Positions 26,401-38,197 of a DNA stretch of 64,000 nt are shown piece after piece. The DNA comes from Halicephalobus mephisto (taxonomy: Eukaryota; Nematoda; Chromadorea; Rhabditida; Panagrolaimidae). The position numbers were made by a program, and so were the translations under genes. The stretch's first letter is position 1. Each line of letters opens with the position of its first letter. The stretch spans positions 62,001 through 126,000 of the forward strand of contig SWDT01000134.1 in the NCBI GenBank assembly GCA_009193035.1. The letters are read 5' to 3'. The notes beneath the pieces are model-generated. The model was not told the origin of the DNA and ran no database searches. It saw nothing but the letters and a program-made list of their open reading frames with translations.

Positions 26401-29400
26401 ATATATGAAAGTGCTGATAAATCTTCGAAAAACTATAATTAACACTAAAATAAGTCTTCGAAAACAAGTTGTACTTATAGTTAATAATTATAAAACTCCA
26501 TGTATGGAAACTTACTCTCAACAAATCCTGCATGAATGAAGCGATGAACAACTCATCCAATTTGAAATCCGTCATCACCAGGATCTCATTTAAGGATCCT
26601 TTGGCACAGAATTCCCTGACAACACAGATACTCATGGGGAAGATTATTATCCCGATGAAAGAATTAATGTTATCATGATGCAGTTGTCTCATTGCTTTCA
26701 TCTCTAGCTTCGTGGCCCTAGTTATTTCTCTGGTTTTCCTAGAGTAACTCATCTCCTTGATAGCCACGACGGTTCCTTTATATCGAGCAACTCCTCTTCT
26801 GCTGATGAATCGCTTGTTTGACAAATCTTCTCGTTCATTATTCATCAGAGAATTCTGCAAAATCACTTTATATAATCACTATATTTTTGAATACATGGTG
26901 TCAAAAATGAAGTCATTTTATGAACATATGAAAAATCAAAAAGTCGAGTAAACAATATGTCAGCAAAAATTCATTGATTAGCCCGATTTATCATTTCACT
27001 TATGGAATCGGTACTCTATGAGCGAGCCAAAGGATTCGTTCTCGAAAGACAAAATTCCAAAAAGCAATAGATCTCAGATATCTGTCGAAAACTCAATCTT
27101 ATTTGATTGATTAATTTTAAAAAATAAACAAAAATATGATAGTATTTAAAACAATTTTAAAATGACTAAAATCGTAGTGAAATTAAGTGACATACGTTGT
27201 CTAAGGTTACGTGATGTTAGTAATTATGAAAGCTTTATGTAAAACCACTTACCCTCGATCTTTCCATGCAGTAAAGAGAATTTGTAGAAGTGTAGCATTG
27301 AACGCATTTCTCTAGATCAGTCGGGTTTATCCTCCAGATCATCGAGAGCTCCTTCTCGAACTTCCTGTTCCTGTAGACGAGAGCACTACTGACCAGCAGT
27401 ATGGCAAGGACGAATAACGTCGACGATCCCATGACTAACTGGAATCTCCAGTTATCTTCTTGAAGACATTTTTCGTTTTGGAATCCACATTCAGGTTCAT
27501 CGAGTGGGGGCTCCTCATTGGGCCAATTGATCTTCCTGGAGAATCTGAGTTTCGGCAAACTGTCTGTTTCATCTTCGACGAAATCCGCAGAAATCATCAA
27601 AGCCGAATCCAATGGATAATAATCTGGATCTGTTGCGTTCATGACTGGAGGCACTGATTGAAGACTGAGAAGAGTGTAATTTCCCTGAGCATCTCCGTTT
27701 TCGTTTATCCTCATGTCGAAGCCTTGCATCGAAGTGTACTTCCTTCCACGAATCTTTGAAATTATCGCATTTCCATCACTCAGAGGATCGTACTCATCTG
27801 TAGGAGGGGATTCCTTGATTAACTCGTCCAAGGCTTCGGCATAGAGCATCACAGCGTCGTAGAGATAACACGCGAACCTGTTTGCTTTGATGCTCAGGGC
27901 CGTGTCGTGTTTCTGAACTCCGAAATTCACTAAGTAGTTATTAGCCTTCTCCCAGAATTCGATGAATTTGTTAGATTCTAGTTTCACAGGAGTAGGAATA
28001 ATCGCCAATGCCGTTTTTGAGAAGTTGACGACTTGTCGATCAGGACTTTCCGGTTTGTCCCAAGATTCCCAGACTTCGATCAAGGTATCTCGGAAGAAGT
28101 GGTTGTTCATAGCGTGGTAGACGTTGTGCCAGTTGTAATCTGTATCTAGGTAGATCAGCACGTATTCCCCATTATCCATTAATCCCAGTGCTCCCATGAC
28201 GAGGAGGATTCTTCTGAAGAGCCGAACATTCCCGAATGTTAGGTAAACTGAAAACTCATATATCAATTTGACTTAAAAGTGCTTTAACTTACTTCTAGTG
28301 TTCACGTGAGTGTCAGTAATAATCTGTTCGACGTTGGTTTTCTCGACTTCGCTGAAGGGATAAGTGACAATGGAGACGTTCCTGATGGAATATAGTTCCT
28401 CCTCTTCTTCCAACTTGTCGTTCTCTTCTTCGATGACCGCTTTGATGGCACTGTGAAGCTCCTCATTCCTCGAATGCCGTTCGTAAATAATGGTAAACTT
28501 GTGCCAGTTGAAGTGCTTCAACAAAGACAAAAGAGCTCGAGTGATTTCCGTTTCTGCGGGGACAGTTCTCGCGAACGTAGGATATCTGGAATGATCCCAT
28601 ATAAATACCTTTGTCGCAATCAAACTCACTTTTTCTTATTAGAAACTGTCTGATCTTTACATTTGTAGGAGATTATAGGTAGATTCTGGCTAGCTGCCAT
28701 GGTGGCTTCTGTCCGGCAGTTCATCTCGGGCCCGATGAACACTTTCGCTCCTTTTTTCCAGTGATCCATGAAGAATTCTGTGCTTTTTTTCTCATTCCCA
28801 CAAGTATTGTTGAAGATGTAGACAAGTCTATAGTCCGACAGCAGACTTGGGTTCGAATTAATTTCCTCAATGGCAACTTGGAGAGCTCCAGAAATCATAG
28901 ATCCTTCGAAATCTGTCCTGAAGCATTGCGAAAGACGATTGAAGTAGTGCGTATCGTTAGTGTCCGGAGCTTCATTAGAATCAACTTCAGACAAATGCTG
29001 GATAGATTCAAAAAGATCTTTGGGGAATTGACTGACGGCGGCCAAGTAGCTAACCAGAATCTCCCTCCTGGCGTCTCTGGGAATCTGCAAAGAATTTTTA
29101 TATATAAATAATTCATTTTCATTGAAAACAAACCCTATAAGGAAAATAATCCTTTTCTATTCCGTGGATTTCCCCGGAAACAAGACGGAAAAAACTGAAG
29201 ATGGAAATCAAAAAAACCCATTGCCAACTGGCAATGATTACTGAACGAAACATTTATTTTTCTTTCATTACCTGACACTGTGGACTGTAATCATGAAGAG
29301 TGCCATTGAAGGATATCTTCCGGCACTGAAAAAGTCCGAGATTATCAACTTTCTGGATATAAATTTCACTTGCTTACGCAATAGCAAGTGCACTCAACCG

Positions 29401-29511
29401 AAAACACGAAAAAAGAACAAAGTCTGCAAGCAGAAAATCTGATAATCATTGTCTTACTACATTCGAAAAAACCCGTTGGAATAAGAGTAAAAAGAGTAAA
29501 TTAAAGGCCAT
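23433..29511 (-). CDS. gcy-12: Receptor-type guanylate cyclase with long C-terminal tail (gcy-12-like)
   Basis: Nine exons: 29511-29458, 29325-29272, 29084-28630, 28585-28293, 28247-27253, 26854-26516, 26053-25538, 25492-25377, 25167-23433. Phases agree throughout, giving 1,518 aa. It makes cGMP at the membrane. Seen: signal peptide ([16 protein letters not shown]), natriuretic-receptor-like ectodomain, one TM segment (about 552-577), kinase-homology domain (about 620-900) with VAIKEM but HGNLKSTN in place of HRDLKxxN, coiled linker ([18 protein letters not shown]), and cyclase domain (about 941-1145). The cyclase keeps the metal Asp in [16 protein letters not shown], and the Cys in [10 protein letters not shown] that marks GTP preference. 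A basic Ser-rich tail of about 370 residues follows. The tail suggests the gcy-11/gcy-12 type. gcy-12 is favoured because cdc-14 and mel-11 homologues share the window and all three lie on C. elegans chromosome II; this is inference. Confidence 0.93.
26088..26425 (+). repeat. Dispersed ~300 bp repeat, copy B (intronic)
   Basis: Occupies most of the 462 bp intron between guanylate cyclase exons. It contains CGTCTCGACACGAA twice (near 26098 and 26228), the CAATCATAATATTATGGAAA block, TTATTTCGTAATTA, and the end AACAATTATATATGAAAGTG, which matches copies C and D. Confidence 0.75.
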
Positions 29512-30200
29512 CTTTGAGATTTATACTTTGAGTTCGACTCACTAAATCGATCCGGTCAAATCCGCCAGCTGCCAACTTGCAGGCACCTTGCCACTTGGTC
29601 CGTTCCGCGTCGTCGCCTTCAAGTCCTGAGCTCGACTTGCATTGACATTGTCTTTTTTCTCGGGGACTTTTCTGGAGATAGCATCAAAGTAGGATAGTGT
29701 TTACAAAGCATTTGAGAAAGAAACTCTTTTCTTCTTACAAAAAATTTACGAAATATTCAACATTAGGAATCAATTTGGCAGTTTTATTCTAAAACCGGAT
29801 AGTGTTTGGAAAATTAAAAAGTTGAGATTTTCTAGACACTATCCAAATTTGCTGGTGAGGCTGAATAATTTGGTTTTTTATAGTAATTATGTTAATTATT
29901 GTAATTTAATGTATTTTAAGTGACTTGCAAAAATGTTAATGGAAATTACTCCTACATAACCTTATTCAATTTCAGATTGTGTGTAAAATACTGAATTTTA
30001 ATAAATTTTTTATTTTTAAGAGCACATTTCGAATGCTTTGGTAAAGTCCTTCTCTGAGGTACTCTGGTTTTTGGCAGGGGGAGCAAAATGCACGGGAGCA
30101 AAAGGCATCAGACAAAGGCATGAAGGGATTGGGCTTGAAGATTAGGACGTTTCGCAGTATATTTGACTGGAATTGATTTAACAATTGTTGACTTTGTAAA
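29512..30200. promoter_or_regulatory. Upstream region of the guanylate cyclase gene
   Basis: About 0.7 kb between the cyclase start and the last alternative exon of cdc-14. The part at 29531-29660 is much richer in G and C than its surroundings and stays open in one minus frame with a GTGAGT at its end. It may be a 5' leader or an unassigned exon. A GGATAGTGT hairpin lies at 29797-29844 with a half copy at 29691. Confidence 0.4.
29797..29844. repeat. GGATAGTGT/ACACTATCC hairpin repeat, single copy
   Basis: Arms GGATAGTGTTTGGAAAAT and ATTTTCTAGACACTATCC are near-perfect inverted complements around a short loop. A half element (AGGATAGTGTTTAC) lies about 100 bp to the left, at 29691. Confidence 0.8.
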
Positions 30201-30567
30201 CTACTTTGAAGAGTTCTTAGGACTGACAGATAATCTCTGAAATTTGTACTTTTAACGTCATTTTTAAAAAATATCTTACAGCAAGAATAGAAGCAGAACT
30301 AGGAGACAGATTCTTCCCAGGCTCGAACCGTTCTGGAGAATGAAGACCTTTCCTAGGTCGGAGTTCGTATTTGTTAATCATGATTTTTGAAAGATTGGAT
30401 GAAAGGGAATTGTTAGTTGCCGGATATGGATGAGTGCGACTTCTGCAAAAAATCAAATATTTATCTCTACCGTATGATACTCACTTTTTGGCCATCGCTA
30501 TGGTAGTTCTCAGAGGAGTCCCATGGAGTGCCGAAGACGTGGAAGATACAGTAACCCGAGATATCTA
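30201..30567 (-). CDS. cdc-14: Alternative C-terminal exons of cdc-14
   Basis: Downstream of the VGYEFE stop there are three further exons in consistent phase: about 30567-30487 after a TTTATTTAG acceptor ([20 protein letters not shown]), then about 30441-30284 ([12 protein letters not shown] to PSSASILA), then 30236-30201 ([11 protein letters not shown], stop at 30201). The protein is Ser/Pro- and Arg/Lys-rich like other CDC14 tails. The upstream splice donor is not proven; a phase-0 CCG|GTGGGC lies just before the VGYEFE stop. C. elegans cdc-14 is known to have several 3' isoforms. Confidence 0.6.
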
Positions 30568-33500
30568 AATAAACCGAATAAAATCGATCACATCACATGA
30601 TACAAAAGTGCACAATTTATTGAAAGAAATTAATTCTGAAAAATATAGGTCGATGTGTGAGTAATACGTATCAAGGCACTTAAGTGAAAGGAAACCAGTT
30701 ATTTAAATGTGATTAGAAATGCTGGAACTAAAACAACTCCACCACGATCACTCTTATTCAAACTCATAGCCCACCGGAATGTTTCCATTACTCTGTCCTG
30801 CCCTCCTGGATGGAAGGTACTTTGCGCAAGACGAGGACGAGTAACCGTTGTTGTTACTGTTGTTCGTTTGTAGCAGAGATCTCGTCGCAGATGGCTTATT
30901 CAGTACAGAGATTTTCTTGCTGGAGACCTTCAACTGCTTGATCGGAGTGGTGGCTGAACTGTATCTTGGTGAAGACTTATTCACATTAGATGGAAGGACG
31001 ATGTTCGAAGCTTCTGTCAACTGATGTTGTCTTCTTGCCTTCTGGCACAGTAATCTGTCTCCTTGTGTTTGGCCTAATTCGTTGATCGCAGTCTCATCGA
31101 AAGTCTCTGAAGATTCATTTTTCGGAGTTTTCTTTACAGGCGGAGACGTTTTGAGATTATTTGGACCGTTTTCCTCGGAAGTTTTGATTTGAGGAGAAAT
31201 GGTTTTCGTGTTTTCTGTTTTGGCTTTCATAAGTCTTTTCGGAGAAGGAGATCGAGTTTTGCCTTTGAGAGACCAGCAATAAGGTTGTTTCTCCAGCAGG
31301 AAAAGTTGCTGAGGTCCGATGACACTTCCCGGACGGCAGATCCTCAACCAAGCCATACACACAGCAGCAGTTACTCTGAAAATTTGTTATTTTGAAAATT
31401 ACTCCCAAAACCAGCTCGAATAGCAAACTTGGATAGTATCCAAAAAAGTCAGAAACCAGAATTTTTCGGACACTATCCAAGTTCGCTATCGGAGCAGTTA
31501 ATAGAATTTTGAGAACTAACCTGTACTCTTTCATCATCCAACAAGCGATTAAGGTCCCGGTCCTGCCAAGCCCAGCTTTACAGTGAATAGCTACTCCGCC
31601 TTTGGCACTATCTACAATCTCGATAAATCTATTTACAATTTCATCGGAAGGCGTTGACCCGTCAATGAAGAACAAATCGTAATGGTCGAATCCGGCACTA
31701 GTAAACCTGCTAGCGTTATATAATTTCTTATTTAGTCTAACAATAGTTGTGACATTATGTTTTTTGAAGTAGTCAAAGTAGGTTTCTGGAGAATGGTAGG
31801 GGTATTCTGAATATTTATATATAAACATTAAAAATGAACAAAATCCCCACCATCTTCGATGTAGCTTTTGTTGTGAGGACCACAGAAGCTCAGAATCTTC
31901 CCTGGGATGATCCAGTTGAAGTCACCGTTCTCGACTCTTTCGTAGTGTTCGTATTCATCAGGATTGAAAGTTTGGAAATCGAACCACTTTAGTTTCACGG
32001 ATTTCTCCAATGCTCGGACACAGTCGTGAATAGGCAGATGATACAACGGAGGTCCCAGGGAAGCATCCTTGAACCCGATGAACGGAGGAGGCTGAGCACC
32101 TACGACTAACGCCAGAGCCTTTTCGGCAGAATATCCGGCGATAAAAATCATGAATCCCGCCATGAGATAAGCTCCATTGACTCTATCTCGTTCGTCTGCA
32201 CTAGCACAGCAGACTACTTTTCGTTTTTCTTTGGACTGAAACGACCAAGTTTTGAGTTTTTATAAAAATCAAAGTCAAACCTTCAACAACACATCTAATG
32301 CTTTGACGAATCTGTACAGAACAGCCAAGTTGTAAGGACCGAAATCATCATAGAAGGCATCGTAGTGGACGTACTCATTTATAGGAATATAGACACAGTA
32401 TTCATCGTTGGTGGGAAGATGGCGGTCTTCGTAACAAGCAAAATACAACTTATTCGGTATCAAAACTACCGGTTGACCGTGATACGGTCCTTTCAAATTG
32501 CTTATTAATGTCATTTGCTGACATGCGGATTTGAATGGAAATCCCACCTGGAAATGGCTACATCGTTAAAATGCGAAAAATTCAAAGTCACGTGATCTTC
32601 AATTCCATAAAAGTACTTTTTTGAACTTAAAAATCGCAACAAAGTTATTTGCTCTAAGAGCATAATTGAACTATCAATGGAATCCCACTCGTTCAGATGT
32701 AATTGCTGCAACAACGATGGATACAAAAGGATGCAACAAAATATTTTAGGCGGGAGAAGAATCGACCGCGTGCACGAGGGACTCACAAAACAAGAAAAGA
32801 ACGACGATGTCCGGCTTTCCAGACTGACTGCAATTTGGCGGGAGGCAAATGGACACAGCAACATAACAGGGAAGCGGTGGTCAGTTTCAAGTGCTTTTAG
32901 AAGAGCAAAATGGACTACAATTGTCCGGGAAATGTTGTAATCCAAGAAGTCTCCTGTAGGTCCTTTAAAACTTGTTTTCTAAAGGAGTTAACAAAACGAG
33001 GATCATCGATCAGAAGTTTTGCAATAGTTGTTGATTTGAATAAATCGTGCCGTTAGAAAAATCGATTTTAATTTTTTATAAACAAATTTCGAAAACCATT
33101 GGATGGTTTTCAGGAGTGTTCCCGGAGAAATGAATCACTGATTGCTCGCCTACATACAGAGGTGTAGCTAGGGAACGAACCACAATGGAACACGGTCAGT
33201 TACGTGCTGAAACAGCTCTAATAATAATATCGTATAGTATCTGGATAATCTATTTTTGGATACTATTCAAAGAAGTCTTTTTTAAATGAAAACTGAATAA
33301 AGTCAAAAAAATTCAAATATACATTTTCAAACACTATCCTGAATTTCTGTCTTTTAACAAACATCGGATAGTATCCAGAGAAATTCCAATTCTTGATTTT
33401 TAGGCACTATCTTAAATTCATATTCTTTAACCGGCATTGGATAGTATCCAGAGAAATTTTAATTATTGATTTTCTAGACACTATCCTGAATTTCTGTCTT

Positions 33501-33762
33501 CTAAAAAACATTGGATAGTATCCAGAAAAGTCCTAATTATTGATTTTTTGACACTAGTCGAGATTGTTATTTGAGCTGTTTCTAACGAATAACAAATGAT
33601 AAAGAATAAAACAATTCCTGACAGGCTGATTCCTTTGAAACAAAGAGCATCAATCATTGTCTTGAACAAACGAATCCAGCAACCCATGATAGTTAAAATT
33701 AATTGATCTTCAAAAATTAACCCTACCTTTAACTTAGCAAAAGCAGCAAGAGGCGACTTCAT
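30201..33762 (-). CDS. cdc-14: CDC14 dual-specificity protein phosphatase
   Basis: It removes phosphate from CDK-type pSer-Pro sites and is linked to cell-cycle exit. Core exons: 32547-32281, 32235-31851, 31806-31521, 31375-30754, all in phase; the first opens after a TTTCCAG acceptor and ATG 32514 gives 508 aa. Seen: N-terminal domain with [12 protein letters not shown] and [14 protein letters not shown]; linker [19 protein letters not shown]; catalytic [10 protein letters not shown] signature with FIDGSTPSD upstream; [13 protein letters not shown]; then a basic Ser-rich tail ending VGYEFE. A candidate upstream exon, ATG 33762 to 33727 ([12 protein letters not shown] then GTAGGG), joins 32547 in phase 0 and would add 23 residues. 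Three more in-phase exons at 30201-30567 give another C terminus. Hairpin repeats lie in the 31.4 kb intron and next to the upstream exon. Confidence 0.93.
31412..31496. repeat. Long hairpin repeat in a cdc-14 intron
   Basis: Arms of roughly 38 bp flank a short loop. The left arm contains AGCAAACTTGGATAGTATCC and the right arm contains GGACACTATCCAAGTTCGCT. It sits inside the intron at 31376-31520, so a stable structure could form in the pre-mRNA. Confidence 0.8.
33258..33560. repeat. Tandem array of the ~74 bp hairpin repeat
   Basis: Units starting GGATAGTATCCAG at about 33366, 33439 and 33513 give a 73-74 bp period, with a more diverged unit to the left from about 33258. Each unit has a GGATAGTAT arm, a spacer ending TTATTGATTTT or similar, and a GACACTATCC arm. 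The array lies in the upstream intron or promoter of cdc-14. Confidence 0.85.
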
Positions 33763-36700
33763 TTCAAAAGTAAAAATCAACGATGATCATATACAATCAA
33801 AAATAGAAATAAAAATTGTACTTCTCGAACTGATAATGATTCACTCAGATGTCAAATAATTTTTTTGACTGTTCAAAATGGCCTCCATTTGATAATCACG
33901 AAATAAAATACTTATGGCCCTGAGGCAATCGGAAGTCGCAAAGAAAGAACAAAAAATAAACAATGAAAAGTTTGACTGCTTTCGACTTTTAACGCCTTGG
34001 AGACAAGGAGCTTTCGTTTTGACAAGCTTAGTGAAATCGAACGAACGAGCCAGATTATGCTTACGTGAAAGAGGTTAAAAAGCCGACCATGATCAATCAA
34101 CGGAATTTTAAAAAATGTTGAACCACAGCTGTTGTGACTCTCCTTTGTTGACTAATTATTCAACAAATCGAAAACTGATTAAAATAGAAAACAAGAAAAG
34201 GGAAATGCAAAATTGAATAAATCGAAGTTTCCGATCGAACGATTACACCGACTCGATTTTCGGTAACGTCAGCTGGTTTTCCTTCCAGTACTCACCCTTC
34301 GTTGCACAACCATCTAGAATGAATAAAATGAATGGAGAAGACCGGATCCTCGACAGCTGTGACCAAAGAACAAGGTGTGAATTTTAAATACATTCCCGTA
34401 ACATACGATAAAAAACCACGTTGGTTTAATTTTCATCAAGTTATTGGATTTCAGAATCCTACAAAACATGAATTTCTATTCCATCATTATGTTTTTTAAA
34501 ATCGACTTAAGTTTTGAAATTGTTTTGCCACTCTATCGAATCAACACATGTTCAAGTCAATGATCCGGTCCTCATTGGAATAGTAACCTTCTACCATTAG
34601 TAAAACAGTGTCCTATGTGCTCCTCTCTAAGTCGTTCTATCTCGACGAATACTTAACAGATGTTTATAATTTTTCCTAAGCTTCGTTAATCTTACCATTT
34701 TTTTAATATAAAAGCAATAAAAGTAGAAGTACTTGCAGAGCTTTTTGAAAATTTAGATTATATTTAAAACAAGTACTTTGTTTTTGAAGAATGAGGCAAA
34801 TAAACGCTCAAAGTTCTCCCACATAGTTTAAAAATATTAATTTTAATCTTCCAATGTTGTTAAACTTATTTAAAGCAGCAAGATCAAACAATACTCATGC
34901 AAAAATAACTTTTCAAATTCACAAAAACATTTTAGTTCCAAAATAAGCATATTTTTAAAGATATGTTTTCTATTATTAAATGCATGTTTTGGAGAGTATT
35001 TTGATAGATTTAAATACATCGTAAAAGTAGTTGTAAACGGAGGGCAAACATTCACAAGAGATTAATGCATAAACTATAAAAATTATCATGCTGCGAAGTA
35101 CTCGAATAGATCCAATCAACAGATTATAAATCATTTTTTGGAGTTTTAGATTTCGATTTGAACAAAAACGACAAATTAAATCCGAACAAATTAGATTCAA
35201 ATTCACGATCAATATACGACAAATAAGTAAAAGTTATTTTATTATTTATCAATTTTCACGGATCTTAAAGGAAGTTTTAAAGAAGTCACTGATGGATGAT
35301 GAAGATAATAAAAAATGATCCGAACTAATTTTTCTTGAATAAAATCCGGAATTGGATATAGAGAAGAAAATAATTGATAACAATTCTTAATTCTTTGTGG
35401 TGTAATTGTTATGATGGAAATATTTTGATGGATATTTTTCATTGAAATCATAATTTTTGCAGAAAAATTCAGTCTTTCATTTAAAAATTCTATGATTTGC
35501 AAGCAGTTGTTGAGTTGACCTTAAAACAATGTCAAAGGTTTCGTTTTCATTATTGGACACAAAGATATGTGGTTTCGAACCAAAGATTTACTGTTTGGTA
35601 TAATAGTAGATAGAATGAAGATTAAATTAAATCCTAGGTTCTGCTACATCAATATGAATATAAATCTCTTTGACTCAGGATATCAGTAACATTTTAATAA
35701 TTATTATTTTATTTTCAACGTGTCAATAAAAATTAAAAAATTAAAAATCAGTTAACGACTCTCGTTTCTGGAATAGTTGAGGGAATTTCGACAAATGTCT
35801 TCAATAAATTACTGAATAGTTTTCTGCTAACTTCTAACTTGTTCTTGAAACTCAAGCAGAACTTTATTCACGAGTCACAATTGATTACATTCGACTTCCA
35901 ATCGAATGATATAACTCTACAGAGCGAATTTCACTAAATACCACAAAATTAAAAACTTCACTTGTTTCTCCTTTAATTCCTCTCGATATTTCACGATATG
36001 TCAACGATAATTCTGTCTGAATCTCAATTGGTTTAAATGCACTACTTCAACTCTGGATAGTAATAGTAGTAACTGTTAAATGACTTTTATAATCACTAAA
36101 CACCTGATCCATGCTTTGTATTTTTTGACACGTTTATTAAAGTTGGATAAAAGCTCAATTTGAGTTCCTAATAAGATTTTCAAAACTATGATGAGTTCAT
36201 TCACCTCCATGAATAACTGCATTTAACGTGAAAGCCAACGGAATATTATAAAAAGACATCATATGGGTAGATTTCATTGATAACTACAAAACTGTTAAAT
36301 GGTATCTATCGTTAACTGTGGTGTTTTTGGACAAAATGAATAAGATATTGTCTACATCCACATTTGGAATGTTTTCCACGATAATTTAAAAGACCTTGGA
36401 TTGATAGTTATTTCAAAAAACGATATTTTGGAGTTGTAATCGAGGTAAATGAAGAAAATAGTTAAATTTTGCAGATATTCTCTAACTTTTCCTACTGATT
36501 CATAAAATGGTATCGAATTTGAGTTTAACGCTCTGAATCCGGAATACGTATATTATATTTATAGTTCAGAACCACTAATGAATGATGATTAATGTTTCCA
36601 ACACGCAAAAAGTAATTTTGCAAAGAAATGATGAAAAACCATATTCTGAATTCATTTTCTAAACAGTTTCCATGTTCTCTGGATTTATTTTTGATTTCTT

Positions 36701-37486
36701 TTTATTTCGTATTCAGGGATTATAAAAACGTTAATGTAGGCCTAGTTTTGACTTTTATTCAACAAAAATGTTATGCTTTAGTGGGGGAAAACCAAAACCT
36801 CAACTGCTGTTATAAGAGAACCAAATATGGACTTTACATTGGTTGTATTGGAAATAGTGGATTTTTAAATAAGTTAGTTTTCAAAAGTCAATGTTTTGGA
36901 TCATACCAGAGACTTGTTAAACATTTCTCGCAGTACTTTTCAGGTTAATGAATTTCATAGGTTCATTGAAAATTAATAAAAATTGTTTCTTATTTCATCA
37001 GTCTAGCATTCAAAGAAATCATGTTGTTCTATCTTAATTTTGACGTGAGTAGTAGACTTGTTTTCCCCACATCGTTTTTATGGTTTCCATATTTGTTTTT
37101 GGTTATTTTTATATCTCACATGCAAAGAAAGATTTCTGAAAACAGACAAATATAAGAATAACAAAAAAGGATTCAGAGATTATTAAAGGAGCGCTGACAA
37201 TAGTGCCATCATCTTGCATGCTGAGATAGAGTCGGGGAAAATTAAGCTGTTCTTTTAATTTCCTTTGATAACGATGATTTCACGTATCTATCTTATGTGT
37301 GACATTCGTATTTTCACTGACGCAAAGTCACCCGATAAATCGTAAAGTGGTCGGGGAGAACTGAATAAAATTTCGGCCCCGTGTTTATTAAAGATCAGAG
37401 TACATGCTCCAATGTGAATTGCAATAAAAAATGACAATGAATGTATGCCAGTTTCCCTGGTTTTTTACATTTTGTTCTCTCTCTAA
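33763..37486. other. Gene-poor AT-rich region
   Basis: About 3.7 kb with scattered open frames on both strands (for example 35242-35502 minus and 36628-36948 plus). None has a family motif, a good splice context or a relation to its neighbours. The left end should contain the cdc-14 promoter. The less AT-rich part at 37180-37430 lies directly upstream of the small membrane-protein gene and is its likely promoter. Confidence 0.5.
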
Positions 37487-38095
37487 ATGGGTTTTAATCA
37501 TCCTCTAGCAATCTTTATTGTATTGATTATTTTCATGACTATATTGTCATTGATGTATGAGTATGACGTGAGTTTATTTTCTGCATTGTAATATGAAGAA
37601 AGTTGCATGCATTTAGTTAGATGCAAGAGACATTGTTGGCTACATACTTGTTGCTGCGGCTGTCTGTTCTGTGTTCATATTGGTTCCAGCAACGGGATTC
37701 TACATGATCATGAAAATTAGGAACTTCGCACAACGTATTTCCGGTGATAATTCCAGAAATCTAGGTTCTGAAGCAGTTTCCACAACTTCAGATCGACCCA
37801 CCAACAATCTCCCAAATACATCAATCTTAAATTTTCTAAACCGATTATATAATCTTCCTGATTTTACTTTGAAGACTTTGCCGACTTATAATAGGGCTAT
37901 GGAAAACAGTAGACCTTTTCGCGTCAACACTGATGAAGAAGTAAGAATTTGCAAACATTGAGTATTATAAATACGGTGTTTCAGGGTTCTTTACCTCCTC
38001 CGTCATACAGAACGCTTCCAGGAAGCCGTTTCAACCAGATGCCTCCTCCGGTGTACGAAGCAGAGCCTTCTGCTGGGATCAACCCGAGCTCATGA
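37487..38095 (+). CDS. Small two-TM protein with cytoplasmic PPxY motifs, family unknown
   Basis: Three exons, 37487-37567, 37617-37940 and 37985-38095, all in phase 0, giving 171 aa. No family is recognised. Seen: a first hydrophobic segment right at the N terminus (HPLAIFIVLIIFMTILSLMY), a short acidic loop (EYDLDARD), a second hydrophobic segment (IVGYILVAAAVCSVFILVPA), and a polar, Ser/Asn-rich tail of about 105 residues. The last exon carries two PPxY motifs, PPSY at 140-143 and PPVY at 156-159. PPxY is the established ligand of WW domains, including those of HECT-type ubiquitin ligases, so the tail may recruit such a protein; this is inference from motif and topology. It ends about 100 bp from the convergent K2P channel gene. 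Confidence 0.75.
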
Positions 38096-38197
38096 AAATT
38101 ATTTGCTAAGATGTTTCATTGTAAATTGTCTTTTCTCAGTTTCATGGGTTGTACAAACGTCTGTTACTATAACATTTATAAAATATTTCATTCAAAG

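Noticed and set aside
32511..32945. 144-codon minus-strand frame overlapping the cdc-14 first core exon
   Set aside because: It reads the known exon in the wrong frame and the rest has no similarity to the CDC14 N terminus.
35242..35502. 86-codon minus-strand open frame
   Set aside because: No recognisable motif and no convincing acceptor upstream; composition is typical of AT-rich chance frames.
36628..36948. 106-codon plus-strand open frame
   Set aside because: No family features, biased Phe/Asn/Lys content expected from AT-rich DNA, no splice partners or clear start context.
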